Positions 9,890-18,758 of a stretch of 64,000 nucleotides of DNA are shown here, piece after piece. Every line of letters begins with the position of its first letter. Positions within the stretch are counted from its first letter, which is position 1. Both the position numbers and the translations under genes were made by a program. This stretch comes from Isochrysis galbana (lineage: Eukaryota > Haptophyta > Isochrysidales > Isochrysidaceae): contig CM030934.1 of assembly GCA_018136815.1 (NCBI GenBank), positions 4,103,587-4,167,586 of the forward strand, read 5' to 3'. The notes beneath the pieces are model-generated. The model ran no database searches. It was not told the origin of the DNA and worked only from the letters and a program-made list of their open reading frames with translations.

Positions 9890-10531
9890 TCAGATATACT
9901 CCGATGTGGCTGTCACATGGACATTGCACTTGGTGCAGCACCGCGAGACAATGTCCGAGTGAAGAAAGTCGACGTGCCCCTTTTGCCCGCTCCAGTTCAT
10001 CCCAAAGATGTCGATCCTTTGGACCAAGGGGTGGGACTGCAGAGCGTCGATCACGGCCCCGCCTGTGGAAGGGCCGAAGGGGGTGATGGCATGAGGTTGC
10101 GACACCTGGCATTCGGGGAAGAGGCGCTTGCATCGAGCGCTGCGGATGGCACCCCATTGCTGCCCCCGCTCATACACCACGACGGAGGGGCGCACCCTCA
10201 CAAACTTTGCATTTTTTAGCCACTTGGGCTTCTTGTTACGCGAGAGCACGACCCACACTGGAACGTCGCGCGCAATCGGCGGGGTCGCCTCAAGGTGATC
10301 GCGCAGCACCAGCAGGTGAGTGGGCTCCCCGGGGCGCATGTTTTTGCAATCATTGAATCGAACAACGCACTCCGAGGAGGCGATTTGTAGGCGGTCGTTT
10401 TCACTGATCGGCCCATTGCCGACGAGTGTCACCCGCGGTCGCAATACGCTACTCAGCGGCTTCGCACGGCACCCTGCGACCGCCCTCGTTACAATGAGAA
10501 CAAGGACTGCCACGACGACCAAAATGGCCAC
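9890..10531 (-). CDS. GT29 sialyltransferase-like glycosyltransferase, type II membrane protein
   Basis: About 213 residues. A single N-terminal membrane segment (AILVVVAVLVLIVTRAV) is followed by a lumenal catalytic domain. The large sialylmotif is recognisable as VTLVGNGPISENDRLQI and CVVRFNDCKN near residues 35-65; the small sialylmotif as GPSTGGAVIDAL and RIDIFGMNW near 150-180; a final HVDFLHSD supplies the very-small-motif His. At 213 residues it is shorter than animal enzymes (300+) but similar to compact GT29-like proteins of algae and their viruses. No ATG occurs in frame: the frame opens after TAG and a GTG at 10531 is the first start-like codon, so an upstream exon or a lost start is possible. 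It would act in the Golgi on glycan chains. Confidence 0.6.
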   Translation of the reverse strand: MAILVVVAVLVLIVTRAVAGCRAKPLSSVLRPRVTLVGNGPISENDRLQIASSECVVRFNDCKNMRPGEPTHLLVLRDHLEATPPIARDVPVWVVLSRNKKPKWLKNAKFVRVRPSVVVYERGQQWGAIRSARCKRLFPECQVSQPHAITPFGPSTGGAVIDALQSHPLVQRIDIFGMNWSGQKGHVDFLHSDIVSRCCTKCNVHVTATSEYI

Positions 10532-10579
10532 CCCTGCCCCCGGCGGCTTCAGTCCCGACTAATCCTGTAAACAGGAGCG

Positions 10580-11142
10580 GGACTTACCAATTTTTCGGTG
10601 AGCGGAGCTCTCGCTCCGCCCACCCCCTTCTCCGCGCCCTCTCTCCCCTCTCCTGCGGCACGCGCGATGGCGCGCCTGCGGCAGGCCTCCAGCTGCCCTA
10701 TGGCGACCCCTGGAGGCTCCTGGAGGCCAGCTCAGGGGACAGAGGAGGCTGGGGTTGGGCCCTGGCCTCCCCTGCCTCTCCCTCGCTGGCGCTCCCGAGC
10801 CTCAGGGGCCCCCACGCTGCACCTGTCTGCCTGTCGACCAGGGGGGGGGGGGGGTGGAGCAATGGGCTGGCCACGACTGGCCAGGACGAGCGAATCAGGC
10901 GTGCCTGTGAGTGAGAGAGTGGGTCAGCAGGGCAGTGGCCTCCTGGCAAGCCATCAGGCATGCCAGGAGGATGGGTGGTTCCTCCCCCATGGCAGGGGAG
11001 GAGTGGAGAGAGGGGGGGCTCGTGCCCCCCCATAGGTCAACCAAGTATAAACTTAGTTGTCCATGGCAACTGACTATAAAGTTAGTTGAATACACATACA
11101 CATATGTATCCCTACAAATCTCCCCCCTCGCAAACCCCCATT
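10580..11142 (+). repeat. Degenerate repeat with short inverted A/T motifs
   Basis: A GC-rich stretch with an ATGGCGCGC-start ORF (10668-11035) of low-complexity Pro/Gly/Arg composition, resembling the MERA copies in style but not clearly in sequence. At 11038-11142 lie AAGTATAAACTTAGTTG and ACTATAAAGTTAGTTGAA followed by TACACATACACATATG and CTACAAATCTCCCCCCTCG; the latter phrases recur at 61115-61160. It is interrupted by the solo LTR at 11143. Confidence 0.45.
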
Positions 11143-11730
11143 TGTCGTGGATAAAGGGAGCCGCACCACGCCGCACGCTCTACCCTTAGAGCGTGCCTAC
11201 TTTCCCGCGCCCTGCCTCCCTCCCCTCTCCCGCCGCGCGCTCTATCTTTAGAGCGTGTCTCCCCCACACCCCGCTCCTCCCCTCTCCTCCCGCCTGAGTT
11301 CCCGCGCGTACGACCCGCAGCCGGATCCCTTCCTTCCGTTCTCTCGTGTCCTCGCGCCTCGCGGTGTTTCCTTGTTCTCTTGGCCAGAGAGGGTCGGAGA
11401 GTCTCCCGCGTTCGCCGGTTCCCTCCTTTCCTCCAGCGCCCGCCCCCTTCCCGTTCCATTAGTTTCCCCCTTGTTCAACTTGTTCCCATAGATTCCGAGT
11501 GGATTCCCGTCCGTCGCCCTGTGTCCATTCTTTCCTCGTCTTCTTCTGCTTCCTGCGACATCGCTAGGACGCCCCGCTTGTGCGCCTCCCTTCTGTCCTC
11601 CCGTCTGCCCTCGTTCGTCATGCCTGGCCATGGATCGCCTGCTGTGCCGTCCCGTGTGCTCCCTTCCCGTGCTGCCTCCGGTCGCTCGTCCCGTTCCTCT
11701 CGCCCCGCGCTTCATACATCCCATGTTACA
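11143..11730 (+). mobile_element. Solo LTR, same family as 46065-46540
   Basis: It starts TGTCGTGGATAAAGGGAGC and ends CCATGTTACA, matching the start (TGTTGCGGGTAGGGGGAGC) and end (CCATGTAACA) of the LTR that follows a copia RNase H gene at 46065. Shared internal phrases are CTTAGAGCG (twice), CGGGATCCCTTCCTTCC or CGGATCCCTTCCTTCC, and CGTTCCATTAGT. No coding sequence flanks it, so it is a solo LTR. It is about 110 bp longer than the other copy. I do not see a clean target-site duplication. Confidence 0.75.
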
Positions 11731-12655
11731 GACCCACAACCACAACCTCACGCAGACCTACCACAGCCATTCCACAGCTCACCACACCATTGGTATTGGT
11801 ATTGTGTATTGTATAATACGTATATAAGATCGCGTTTCGTTCGTTCGTTACTTACGGTTACGGTGTGTAAAATCCCTCTCGAGCGTAGAATGTAGAATGC
11901 CCCTCCCGGTCCCCACCCACCACCCACGGCCACTCACCGAGGCGTCTGTAGCTCTCTATCTATGCGTGCGCCGCTTGCAATGCGTATTACCTACGTCATC
12001 TAAGCTGGGCATTCAACGTCACAATTTATTACTACGCAGCTACAACAACGGCGCACTCGCAGTTATATGTTCTAATTATTTTGAAACATCCTTTTATGGA
12101 TTATTGGTTATTGGGACAGAGTAAGACTAGCTAAGCACTACACTCAAATGAGCGTGCGTCTACCTGCCATGGTACAAAGTACAAAATTGGCCATCCCGGC
12201 GCGGAATAGATAGGGGCCACAGCCCATGCGTAACATCTAGCCGAGCTAGCTAGCATAGCTAGATCTGTGCACACTGGACACCGGACGGCCAGACACGAAC
12301 GCGCACACAGCACAAGGACACGGGCACAAGCACGTGCTGCTCACTGACATAGGTCATCTACATCCTCCCGTCTTCACGAGCATCTCTTTGCGCCACTGCC
12401 TTCAATTCAGCTACATCCTAAATGATTCTACAGGAGATGTCAACTTCCTCCCACATCTACATCGCTAAGCATCGACGGAAAAGTTCGGCCTCTACAACCT
12501 CCGCTGTGGTAGTGGCCGATGTACGGACGTGCGAAGCGAAGATGGCTGAGCGTGCGACGATGGAAAGTCTGCTTCGCACGCGCGCAAGCTGCCTTCGTTT
12601 CGAGAGTCTTTCAGAGTTCCAAATGCACACTCACACTATGTACTACTCTTTGGAA
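11731..12655. other. Gene-poor stretch
   Basis: No supportable gene. It contains simple alternations (TTGGTATTGGTATTG near 11791) and moderately AT-rich DNA at about 12030-12115. It lies downstream of the 5-alpha-reductase stop codon and should hold that gene's 3' end. Confidence 0.5.
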
Positions 12656-12661
12656 TATATT

Positions 12662-13540
12662 TCAAGCGATAAATGGAAACAAGGCGCGGCGGTTCTCGGG
12701 ATACTCGCCCTTGAACTTCTCGCGGTACCATTGATGGTGGTGGAACGCACGCGGTCCCGTGTTGCAGAAAGTAAACAGAGCAAAGGCCACGCAACCGATG
12801 TGTAGGTGTGACGCAATAGCATAACCCGACCATTCGATAAACTCCCCAAGGTAGTTCGCACCGGAGACGTACTCAAACATACCTCCTCGGGGTATCTTAT
12901 ACCCCGTCTCACCAGGCTTGCGCAGATTTCGAAGAATGGCGTCCGAGTCGAGATTGATGTACCAGCCGGCAAGCCACATTGTTGCGCCGCATGTCAGACA
13001 CAGCACGTCACTAGCAGAATCCATAGTGTAGACGTGCAGATGTGTCCAGAGCCGCGCCTGCAAATACCCATTGAATGCACAAAACGTGCTGGCAAGAAGA
13101 CAGATAATAAGAGGCATAGGCTTGCCACCGCGCATCCGGAACGGATATATGAAGGCACGGTACACATAATGGGTAAGGAACATGGCACCGAGCACTTGAT
13201 TCGGTAGAGATATCATGCACGCCGGGTCGCCAAACCAGATCAAGGCGAGCGCGACAGTCACCGACCAACTCTCTTGGAAAACCCAGGCAGTCCAGGCTGG
13301 GAGTAGCGGTCCGAGCCATCTTGACCCCTGTCCCGGTGAGTAGCGCCCATACATCGCTGGCACCCATCCTCCAAGCTCAACCGCAAGGACAACCGCGCCG
13401 ACCAGGAGCATCAACCACGCGCAGCCTACATGCAGCTCGGCCTCATGGAGGCGAGTCATGTCTAAAAGGGCGGAAATGGAGCTCCATTTCTCCGACAATG
13501 GTAACCCTTGTGCACCCGCTGGCTCCCTCTTCCCCACCAT
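12662..13540 (-). CDS. Steroid 5-alpha-reductase family (SRD5A/DET2-like) enzyme
   Basis: A 292-residue intronless integral membrane protein from ATG 13540. It has several hydrophobic segments (for example CAWLMLLVGAVVLAVELGG and a long run around residues 90-200). The C-terminal reductase signature is complete: LRKPGETGYKIPRGGMFEYV, NYLGEFIEWSGYAIA, and a final YREKFKGEYPENRRALFPFI, which match SRD5A1 and plant DET2 (RkpGetGYkiP..GlFeyVs.pNy.gEi.EW...a; hkwY...F.dYPk.RkalIPfi). The family uses NADPH to reduce a delta-4 double bond of 3-oxo-steroids in the ER; the related enoyl-CoA reductases also belong to the superfamily, but the RxPGETGYKIP form points to the steroid branch. Length fits the family (255-300). 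The first about 30 residues are poorly conserved, and Met 28 could be the true start. Confidence 0.9.
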   Translation of the reverse strand: MVGKREPAGAQGLPLSEKWSSISALLDMTRLHEAELHVGCAWLMLLVGAVVLAVELGGWVPAMYGRYSPGQGSRWLGPLLPAWTAWVFQESWSVTVALALIWFGDPACMISLPNQVLGAMFLTHYVYRAFIYPFRMRGGKPMPLIICLLASTFCAFNGYLQARLWTHLHVYTMDSASDVLCLTCGATMWLAGWYINLDSDAILRNLRKPGETGYKIPRGGMFEYVSGANYLGEFIEWSGYAIASHLHIGCVAFALFTFCNTGPRAFHHHQWYREKFKGEYPENRRALFPFIA

Positions 13541-13616
13541 TAGCCCGACACAGCCCTATGGTAGAGCAGAGAAGGGAAGGACTCGCGCCGCTCCCCGTCG
13601 GTAGGAGATTTGGGGG

Positions 13617-13847
13617 TTCGCACTCGCTCGAGTCTAGCTTCTATCACGGATGGGTGTATTTGCCTTATAGGATAATCTTAAATTCCCTAAGGCACACGCA
13701 CAGCCTAACAATGGGTGGGTTGGGTCGGGAGAGCGAAAGCCGAGAGAGAAGTCTAGACCCCTGGCGCAGTGTGAACGGGGGTTACTGTGAAACCTCACAT
13801 TCGCACTCGCTCGAGTCTAGCTTCTATCACGGATGGGTGTATTTGCC
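13617..13847. repeat. Pair of 48-bp direct repeats beside the recombinase
   Basis: Positions 13617-13664 and 13800-13847 carry an identical 48-bp sequence beginning TTCGCACTCGCTCGAG and ending GGGTGTATTTGCC, 135 bp apart. They lie directly downstream of the tyrosine-recombinase remnant on its own strand, where Ngaro/DIRS-type elements carry their split direct repeats. Confidence 0.85.
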
Positions 13848-13889
13848 ATCCGAACCCCTCGTCGTGTACGACGTACGACGGAAGACGGA

Positions 13890-13894
<5 letters not shown>

Positions 13895-13932
<38 letters not shown>
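13895..13932. repeat. (AG)n microsatellite
   Basis: About 19 uninterrupted AG units after a GGAAGACGGAAGAGAAG lead-in. Confidence 0.95.
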
Positions 13933-13933
<1 letters not shown>

Positions 13934-13948
13934 ATTGGTCGCGCCCAG

Positions 13949-14828
13949 CTAGACATCCTCGATGGAATAGGTGTGGTCCAATAACCAACCGAAGAGGGCG
14001 AAAGCCGCCGTCGACGGGCCTACTGTGGGGTCAATGTAATGCTTCTCCCTGGTCCCTGGTGGTTGTGCCAGGCGCCCAGCCTCCGAGCCAGTCGGCTCGG
14101 GCCCGGGGCACCTTGATGGCTTCGGTCGCCGATGACGCGCCGGATCGGAGCGAGTGCCCTAGGTACGCGAAGCCAGGCGGTGCTACGATGCCGTACCTAT
14201 CTAATGTGTGGGCTACCCACTTGGACATGTGAGCGGTGGTGGTGGTGGGCGGCCGCTCTCCTGCCAACTGGAACAGAAAGGGTGTGCACCCCCCTTGTTG
14301 CGCTTTGAGCTCCAGGAAGCGGCGGGCGAGACGGACGACCAGGGGCACTTGCGACGGGATTCCTTGCGATGGTGGTGGATGAATGGGAATGCGGATCACG
14401 CGACGAGTCCCTAGGTGTTTGCGCTGTTTCTCCGTGAGGCGCAGCCACATGAACTGCCCGTCTAGTCCGAAGTCTGAGGTGGCGAGTAGCGTGGTCGAGT
14501 CCTGCCTGCCCATGAACAAGTAAGCTAAGGCGATGGCCAGATGCTCTCGCAAGTCTGGCAGGGACAGCGACTGCTGCGCGCCCGTCAGAATGCGCGATAC
14601 CGCCTCCGCCGGAAGGGGGATGCGAGTGTTGATGGTGCGCGCGCGGGCTTGCGAACGGGCCATACCTTTGCGCACGAGCGCTACGAGGTGGCCTTGTGCC
14701 GGCTTATCAAAGCCAAAGTCCGCGTGCATCGAGTTGATGGCCGAGAGGTACGGTTGCAGCAGGCTGGCCGCCGCCACCGTACCCTTTTCGGCGACGTAGC
14801 CTACGTAAGCGGCCACCATCTGCGGCAA
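13949..14828 (-). pseudogene. DIRS/Ngaro-type tyrosine recombinase, frameshifted before catalytic Tyr
   Basis: About 265 residues read in one frame from 14828 to 14031. The tyrosine-recombinase catalytic residues are seen in order: the first Arg in FMGRQDSTTLL, and the His-x-x-Arg box in LGHSLRSGASS. The frame then hits a TGA at 14031. Shifting the frame by one base within the stretch of GGGAG near 14045 gives EKHYIDPTV, a good match to the family's catalytic-Tyr segment, and continues open for about 25 more codons to TAG at 13949. So the gene is complete to its end apart from one indel. Recombinases of this kind integrate DIRS-like retrotransposons and Cryptons. No RT or RNase H is visible upstream, so this is the 3' part of an element. 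The start is not defined (the frame opens at a TTG). Confidence 0.75.
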
Positions 14829-14940
14829 GGCTAGGGACTAGGAGAAGCAGTTAACTAGTTAACTCAGTTAGTGGTTGTTAGCTACCTCCTAAATAGCGCA
14901 AGTAGTTAACTAACTGCCCCCAACTCGCAAGTAACTACTA

Positions 14941-16701
14941 TTGACTCTCACCTTCCTGAAAGGGAACCGGGAGCGAATGAAACTCGAAGGCGGAGCGGGC
15001 ACATTTGTGTCCAAGGCGGCCTACTCGACCCGCTGGCATCTTTATGTCTCGGCGGGCCAAGGTTCGTTTCTAGACGGAAGCTTCCCTCGCAAGTTGTTGC
15101 TCCAGATCAACGGGAAGACCGTCCCGGTGAACTACGCCATCCGGGCGTGCAAAGAGATCGCCATGCCAGAGAACATCCAATCTCCTCACAAACTCATGGT
15201 CCATGGCAGCCTCCGCGGCTGCAAAGGTTGGCGGCCGGAGGTGGTACAAGGCCTCCCCACTTCGATTCGCATCTGCGAATGCGACAAGGAAGCGGCGAAA
15301 CGCCGCGAACGCAACGAGGCGCAACGACTCAACCCTCGTCCGAAAACGGCACACGAAGCCCTTGGTAAAGGTCCCCCCAAGCAATGTGCGCGCTTCACTC
15401 AAGGCCTCTGCCTCAGGAACAAACGCGGAGTACGGTGCAACCTCTCGCACGACGTGCCAGGCGCGTGGATCGACAACAAGTGCACGATTCGTTGCCACCT
15501 CCACCCGCACAAGAAGATCCCGGGCGTCTGTTTGAACGGCCCGGCGTGCCTTTTCCTCCACCCAGAGTACGCGTATGCGATTGCGAATGCGGCTGCCAAA
15601 CTCACCACCGCAAAAACGATGCCCTTGCGCCCGAAACTGAAATTTGACTCCACCCTCGGATATCCAGGTGAAGGACCCATTCGCATCGCGACGTACAACA
15701 TTAACGGCACCAAGGGCGGCAAGCTAGCCGCAGTGCTGTCGCAAGCGCGGAAAGCGAAAGTAGACGTGCTGCTTTTACAAGAGCTACATGCTTACGAAGA
15801 TGGCTCACACCTCCGGGCCCATAGGACAGCCGCCATGCTAGGATGGCTGTGGTTTGTCGCTCCAGGAGAGCCAGGGGACCCCGCTAGCGGCGTAGCTGTG
15901 GCAATCAGAGAAGCGGCCGAGCGGATAACCGCTAGAACGGACACCCTAGAAATCATACTGAAGAGTAGATGTGTATCGGTAAGACTCAATATAGACGGTA
16001 ATCAATATCGTATAATGTCTGTATATCTCAGCGCGCAACCCGGGCCCCGCGGAAGGCAAATAGCCGAATTAGGTCGAAAAATGGACACCCTGGACCCCAT
16101 TCCAACCATAATGGGAGGCGACTTCAACTGTGTAGAAGATAGCGCGCAAGACACCCGAAGAATAGGGGAGGCAATATACACCAATGCGCACGGAGAAAAA
16201 TGGAAGATGCTGGCCAGAGCGCACAAGTTTCGAGACGCACACCATACGATGCGCCTGGGGCCGGATGGCGGCTACACGAGAATGGCAGCTACCATCCACA
16301 CGAGAATAGACCGCATATACCACAGCAAAGACATAGACGCCTTCCAATGGCAGAAACACGGACCAAGCCCGGACCTATTTACGGGCAAAGCCGCATCAGA
16401 CCACCTTCCCGTCTTAGCGCTCTTCGAGACCCCGAGTTACAAGCCGGGGCGGAACTTCGACAAACCAATAGACTCGGCCATAATATACGAGAAGGGCATG
16501 ATGAGTGCAGTGGAACTGCTACTCCGAACCGCCGGCCGACGGATAGGCGAGGGAGGCAACATAGAAACTATATCCGCCAAAAACACACCACTCCATGCGC
16601 ACAAAAAAAGCCGCGCAGGGGAGGAAACCCAAACTCAAGAAACCACTAGAACTCAGCGCCCCCGTATTTATCGAAGACGAAAAAGGCAGGCTACAACTTA
16701 G
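14941..16701 (+). CDS. LINE ORF2 5' part: CCCH fingers plus AP-type endonuclease
   Basis: An open frame of 586 codons. The first ATG-like candidate is Met 13 and the frame opens at TTG 14941. Residues 1-110 form an unknown N-terminal region that is repeated in a second copy at 30590. Residues about 150-225 hold two CCCH-type zinc-finger candidates (CARFTQGLC..CNLSH and CLNGPACLFLH). Residues 240-500 are an endonuclease/exonuclease/phosphatase domain with its motifs: RIATYNING, LLLQELHA (catalytic Glu), GGDFNCVED, TRIDRIYHS, and SDHLPVLALF (catalytic Asp-His). This enzyme nicks the target DNA to prime reverse transcription. The expected reverse transcriptase is missing: after about 16600 the frame runs into a different small ORF and LINE tail sequence, so the element is internally deleted. 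Confidence 0.85.
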   Translation: MTLTFLKGNRERMKLEGGAGTFVSKAAYSTRWHLYVSAGQGSFLDGSFPRKLLLQINGKTVPVNYAIRACKEIAMPENIQSPHKLMVHGSLRGCKGWRPEVVQGLPTSIRICECDKEAAKRRERNEAQRLNPRPKTAHEALGKGPPKQCARFTQGLCLRNKRGVRCNLSHDVPGAWIDNKCTIRCHLHPHKKIPGVCLNGPACLFLHPEYAYAIANAAAKLTTAKTMPLRPKLKFDSTLGYPGEGPIRIATYNINGTKGGKLAAVLSQARKAKVDVLLLQELHAYEDGSHLRAHRTAAMLGWLWFVAPGEPGDPASGVAVAIREAAERITARTDTLEIILKSRCVSVRLNIDGNQYRIMSVYLSAQPGPRGRQIAELGRKMDTLDPIPTIMGGDFNCVEDSAQDTRRIGEAIYTNAHGEKWKMLARAHKFRDAHHTMRLGPDGGYTRMAATIHTRIDRIYHSKDIDAFQWQKHGPSPDLFTGKAASDHLPVLALFETPSYKPGRNFDKPIDSAIIYEKGMMSAVELLLRTAGRRIGEGGNIETISAKNTPLHAHKKSRAGEETQTQETTRTQRPRIYRRRKRQATT

Positions 16702-16756
16702 CGAAAACACTAGCCTAGTAGTGAAAGCACTTGGTCTTGCCGAAAAACTCGCATAA
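16595..16756 (+). CDS. Small basic ORF, conserved in two LINE copies
   Basis: A 53-residue ORF in a different frame from the endonuclease. It starts MRTKKAAQGRKPKLKKP, which is highly basic, and ends SLVVKALGLAEKLA. A second locus (31748-31850) encodes the same type of ending: PVFTFNDKGTLMLGNN then AIAKSLQLAEKLA, and a stop at the same point. Both copies lie just before the LINE 3' tail. The conserved end at protein level with diverged DNA suggests it was translated. It may be the C-terminus of the polyprotein reached after a deletion, or a separate small protein. Confidence 0.5.
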   Translation: MRTKKAAQGRKPKLKKPLELSAPVFIEDEKGRLQLSENTSLVVKALGLAEKLA

Positions 16757-16869
16757 CACGACGTGTCGCCCTGGATTAATAGATCACCTGGAAATGCGAC
16801 TGTTCAATATAACTCACCCACGACTAACATTGCAGCACGCAGGAAAACCGGAACCCTGAAACGAAAACA

Positions 16870-17098
16870 TATGATAAACAGGTCACTCAGCAGCACAGGA
16901 GGAGGGCGAGAACACGCCGCTGAGGACAGGTGCACCCCGCTCCGCTCGGACCCCCCAAAAGACCCGAGCCCCTAAGTAGAGCACGAGGGGAGTTGCCGCA
17001 AGGCGGGAAATGAGGGTGGGAAAGGGAAAAGGGCGTGGCTACGAGGGAACGTTCCAGTGCCACGAGTGAGGCGAGAATTTTAAAAAGTTTTTTTTTAG
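16870..17098 (+). repeat. LINE 3' tail repeat (family R2), copy 1
   Basis: It reads ACAGGTCACTCAGCAGCACAG, then GACAGGTGCACCCCGCTC, GAGCCCCTAAGTAGAGCACGA, GGGCGTGGCTAC and ends GGCGAGAATTTTAAAAAG with a T run. Related copies are at 31690-32372, 51225-51365 and 58150-58650. It follows directly on LINE coding sequence. Confidence 0.8.
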
Positions 17099-17099
17099 C

Positions 17100-17720
17100 G
17101 AGAGTCGATTCGCGAATGCGACAGCTACTCGAGTCGCAGTCACTTATTTCTCGAGGACCGCTCACGGCGCCGAGCTGGTAAGGGCCGTTCTTCTTGGTTT
17201 AGAGAGTTCCCCCCCCCCCCCCCCGGTGCCTTTTCCCGGAGAGTCGGCCGGCGTCGACCGGTCCGCCTCAATGGGTTTTCCCTCATTTTAACTTGTGGGG
17301 GGTTAGAATGGGAGCCGGGGGTCTGCGAGGGGGGAGATGTGGAGGGGTGCATACGTGTATGTGTCTGTGGCAGCAACATGCGCCGAGGCGTACGGGCAGG
17401 TGCGCTGAGGGTTGCCGTGTTGGTACCGGGCTAGTGAGAGTAGTGGTACTAAGGCTCAGTTAGATTATACGTAGTATAAACAGAAACCAAGGGTGCTTTG
17501 TTGTAGCACATGTGTGAGATCTAAGCCAAGAATGGCAACTTCGTCCTTCCTAACGTGTCTCGCCGAGCGTGCGTACCTTGCGAGGTTACCTCTGATCAAC
17601 ACAATGCTGCTATCTATCACTGGGCCCCAAAGGCGTGGGGCTAAACAACAACGAGGCACGGCGGAAGTGGAGCTACCACACACCACAAGCACTAGGAAAA
17701 TCATCAAGCCGGAATTCAGA
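17100..17720. other. Gene-poor stretch
   Basis: No coding sequence is supported. It has a 16-C homopolymer at about 17209-17224. The 3' end of the BRCT gene on the minus strand lies at its right border. Confidence 0.5.
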
Positions 17721-17721
17721 G

Positions 17722-18555
17722 TCAGAGATCGAATAATGCAGACACTAGGCAGCGTAAAATCGGCCGCCTCTTGACGAAACACCCACGAGCAGATCTTCTC
17801 AGCTGCTTGATCGAATTCTTGCTTGTTAGTGGCAAGTGTTCTTGAGACATCATATGTCCCACATCAGGTGCAACACTTCTCTCCTTCTCACCGAGCCCCG
17901 GCGACGCCATTCGCCCGACAAGAGGACAAGAAATACAGAAGTCGGAAGGCGCTCTTCTCCACTCTCTTGACTCGCCCTCAAGAGTATCCAGTAGCTCCGC
18001 CTCTCTGAGGCGCGCCTTAGAAGGTGTGGCGGAATCATAGCCATGCGATGAGAGGGGAAGATACGTAAGCTCATGCGTGTGCGGCAAAGCACCTCGGATC
18101 GGGTCGCCGATGACTGCGGGCCACCAAACAACCGGTTCGCCTTCACTCATCTCCACGCGAACATCTATCTGATCGCCTGGCGTGAGTCCTAGCTCTATCA
18201 AAGATGCGAACCGCGTCTTGGCCGCAGTGCCCGGTGCATCTAAGGTTGCAGCTGCCTGAGGCAAGTGAGGCCCAAGATCGCAGAGTGAGCCAGCTGCGAC
18301 GGATTGGTTGACAAAACTGGGCAGTACGGTTGGTACGCCAAGCTTGGCCGCTTTTCGAATGGCCTGTGTGTTCTTCTGCAGCGCCTGTGAACTGGCCACC
18401 AATACATCCACGCGCTGGTGGATCACATTCGAGATAGTGCCACCATGTTGGGAGACCATCGTGCGAATGTTGGACTGCCCTGACCCGCCAGCAGTCACTG
18501 CAATGGTCAGGCCAGCGAAGATAGGCCTCGTGGTGATCTTGGATGTCGGCTTCAT
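17722..18555 (-). CDS. BRCT-domain protein
   Basis: A 277-residue protein from ATG 18555 (MKPTSKITTRP). The frame stays open upstream through a CA repeat without a better start. Residues about 10-95 form a BRCT domain: IFAGLTIAVTAG at the start, IRTMVSQHGGTISNVIHQRV with the Gly-Gly turn, VDVLVASSQAL, RKAAKLGVPTVLPSFVNQSV (Trp of the usual 'vv...W' replaced by Phe). Residues 130-170 (GDQIDVRVEMSEGEPVVWWP) look like a small beta-barrel such as a Tudor or PWWP-like module. BRCT domains bind phosphoproteins or DNA ends in DNA repair and replication (PARP, ligase, XRCC1 families). The last about 60 residues have no motif and could include an unspliced intron. Confidence 0.7.
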   Translation of the reverse strand: MKPTSKITTRPIFAGLTIAVTAGGSGQSNIRTMVSQHGGTISNVIHQRVDVLVASSQALQKNTQAIRKAAKLGVPTVLPSFVNQSVAAGSLCDLGPHLPQAAATLDAPGTAAKTRFASLIELGLTPGDQIDVRVEMSEGEPVVWWPAVIGDPIRGALPHTHELTYLPLSSHGYDSATPSKARLREAELLDTLEGESREWRRAPSDFCISCPLVGRMASPGLGEKERSVAPDVGHMMSQEHLPLTSKNSIKQLRRSARGCFVKRRPILRCLVSALFDL

Positions 18556-18620
18556 GCACACACACACACAGGTGGGGGGGGGGGGCGAGGAAAAGGGCAA
18601 GGGGGGGGCGACGACCACCG
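18540..18620. repeat. CA/G-run low-complexity tract
   Basis: (CA)6 followed by two G runs just inside and upstream of the BRCT gene start. It may lie in that gene's promoter or 5' UTR. Confidence 0.7.
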
Positions 18621-18758
18621 ACCGACCGTCACTTGACATTTCGCGTGCTGAGTACATGAATCATAGAGGGTTTTTCATATTGTACGAGTCAACAGCGACT
18701 CAAGAGAGGGCGACTCAACGACGTCGATTCACTGTTGACTCACATATTCTCTTCACTC

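Noticed and set aside
10554-10595. A possible 23-bp intron (GTAAGT..TTTACAG) just upstream of the GT29-like gene
   Set aside because: Removing it still leaves an in-frame TAG, and introns this short are not otherwise seen here.
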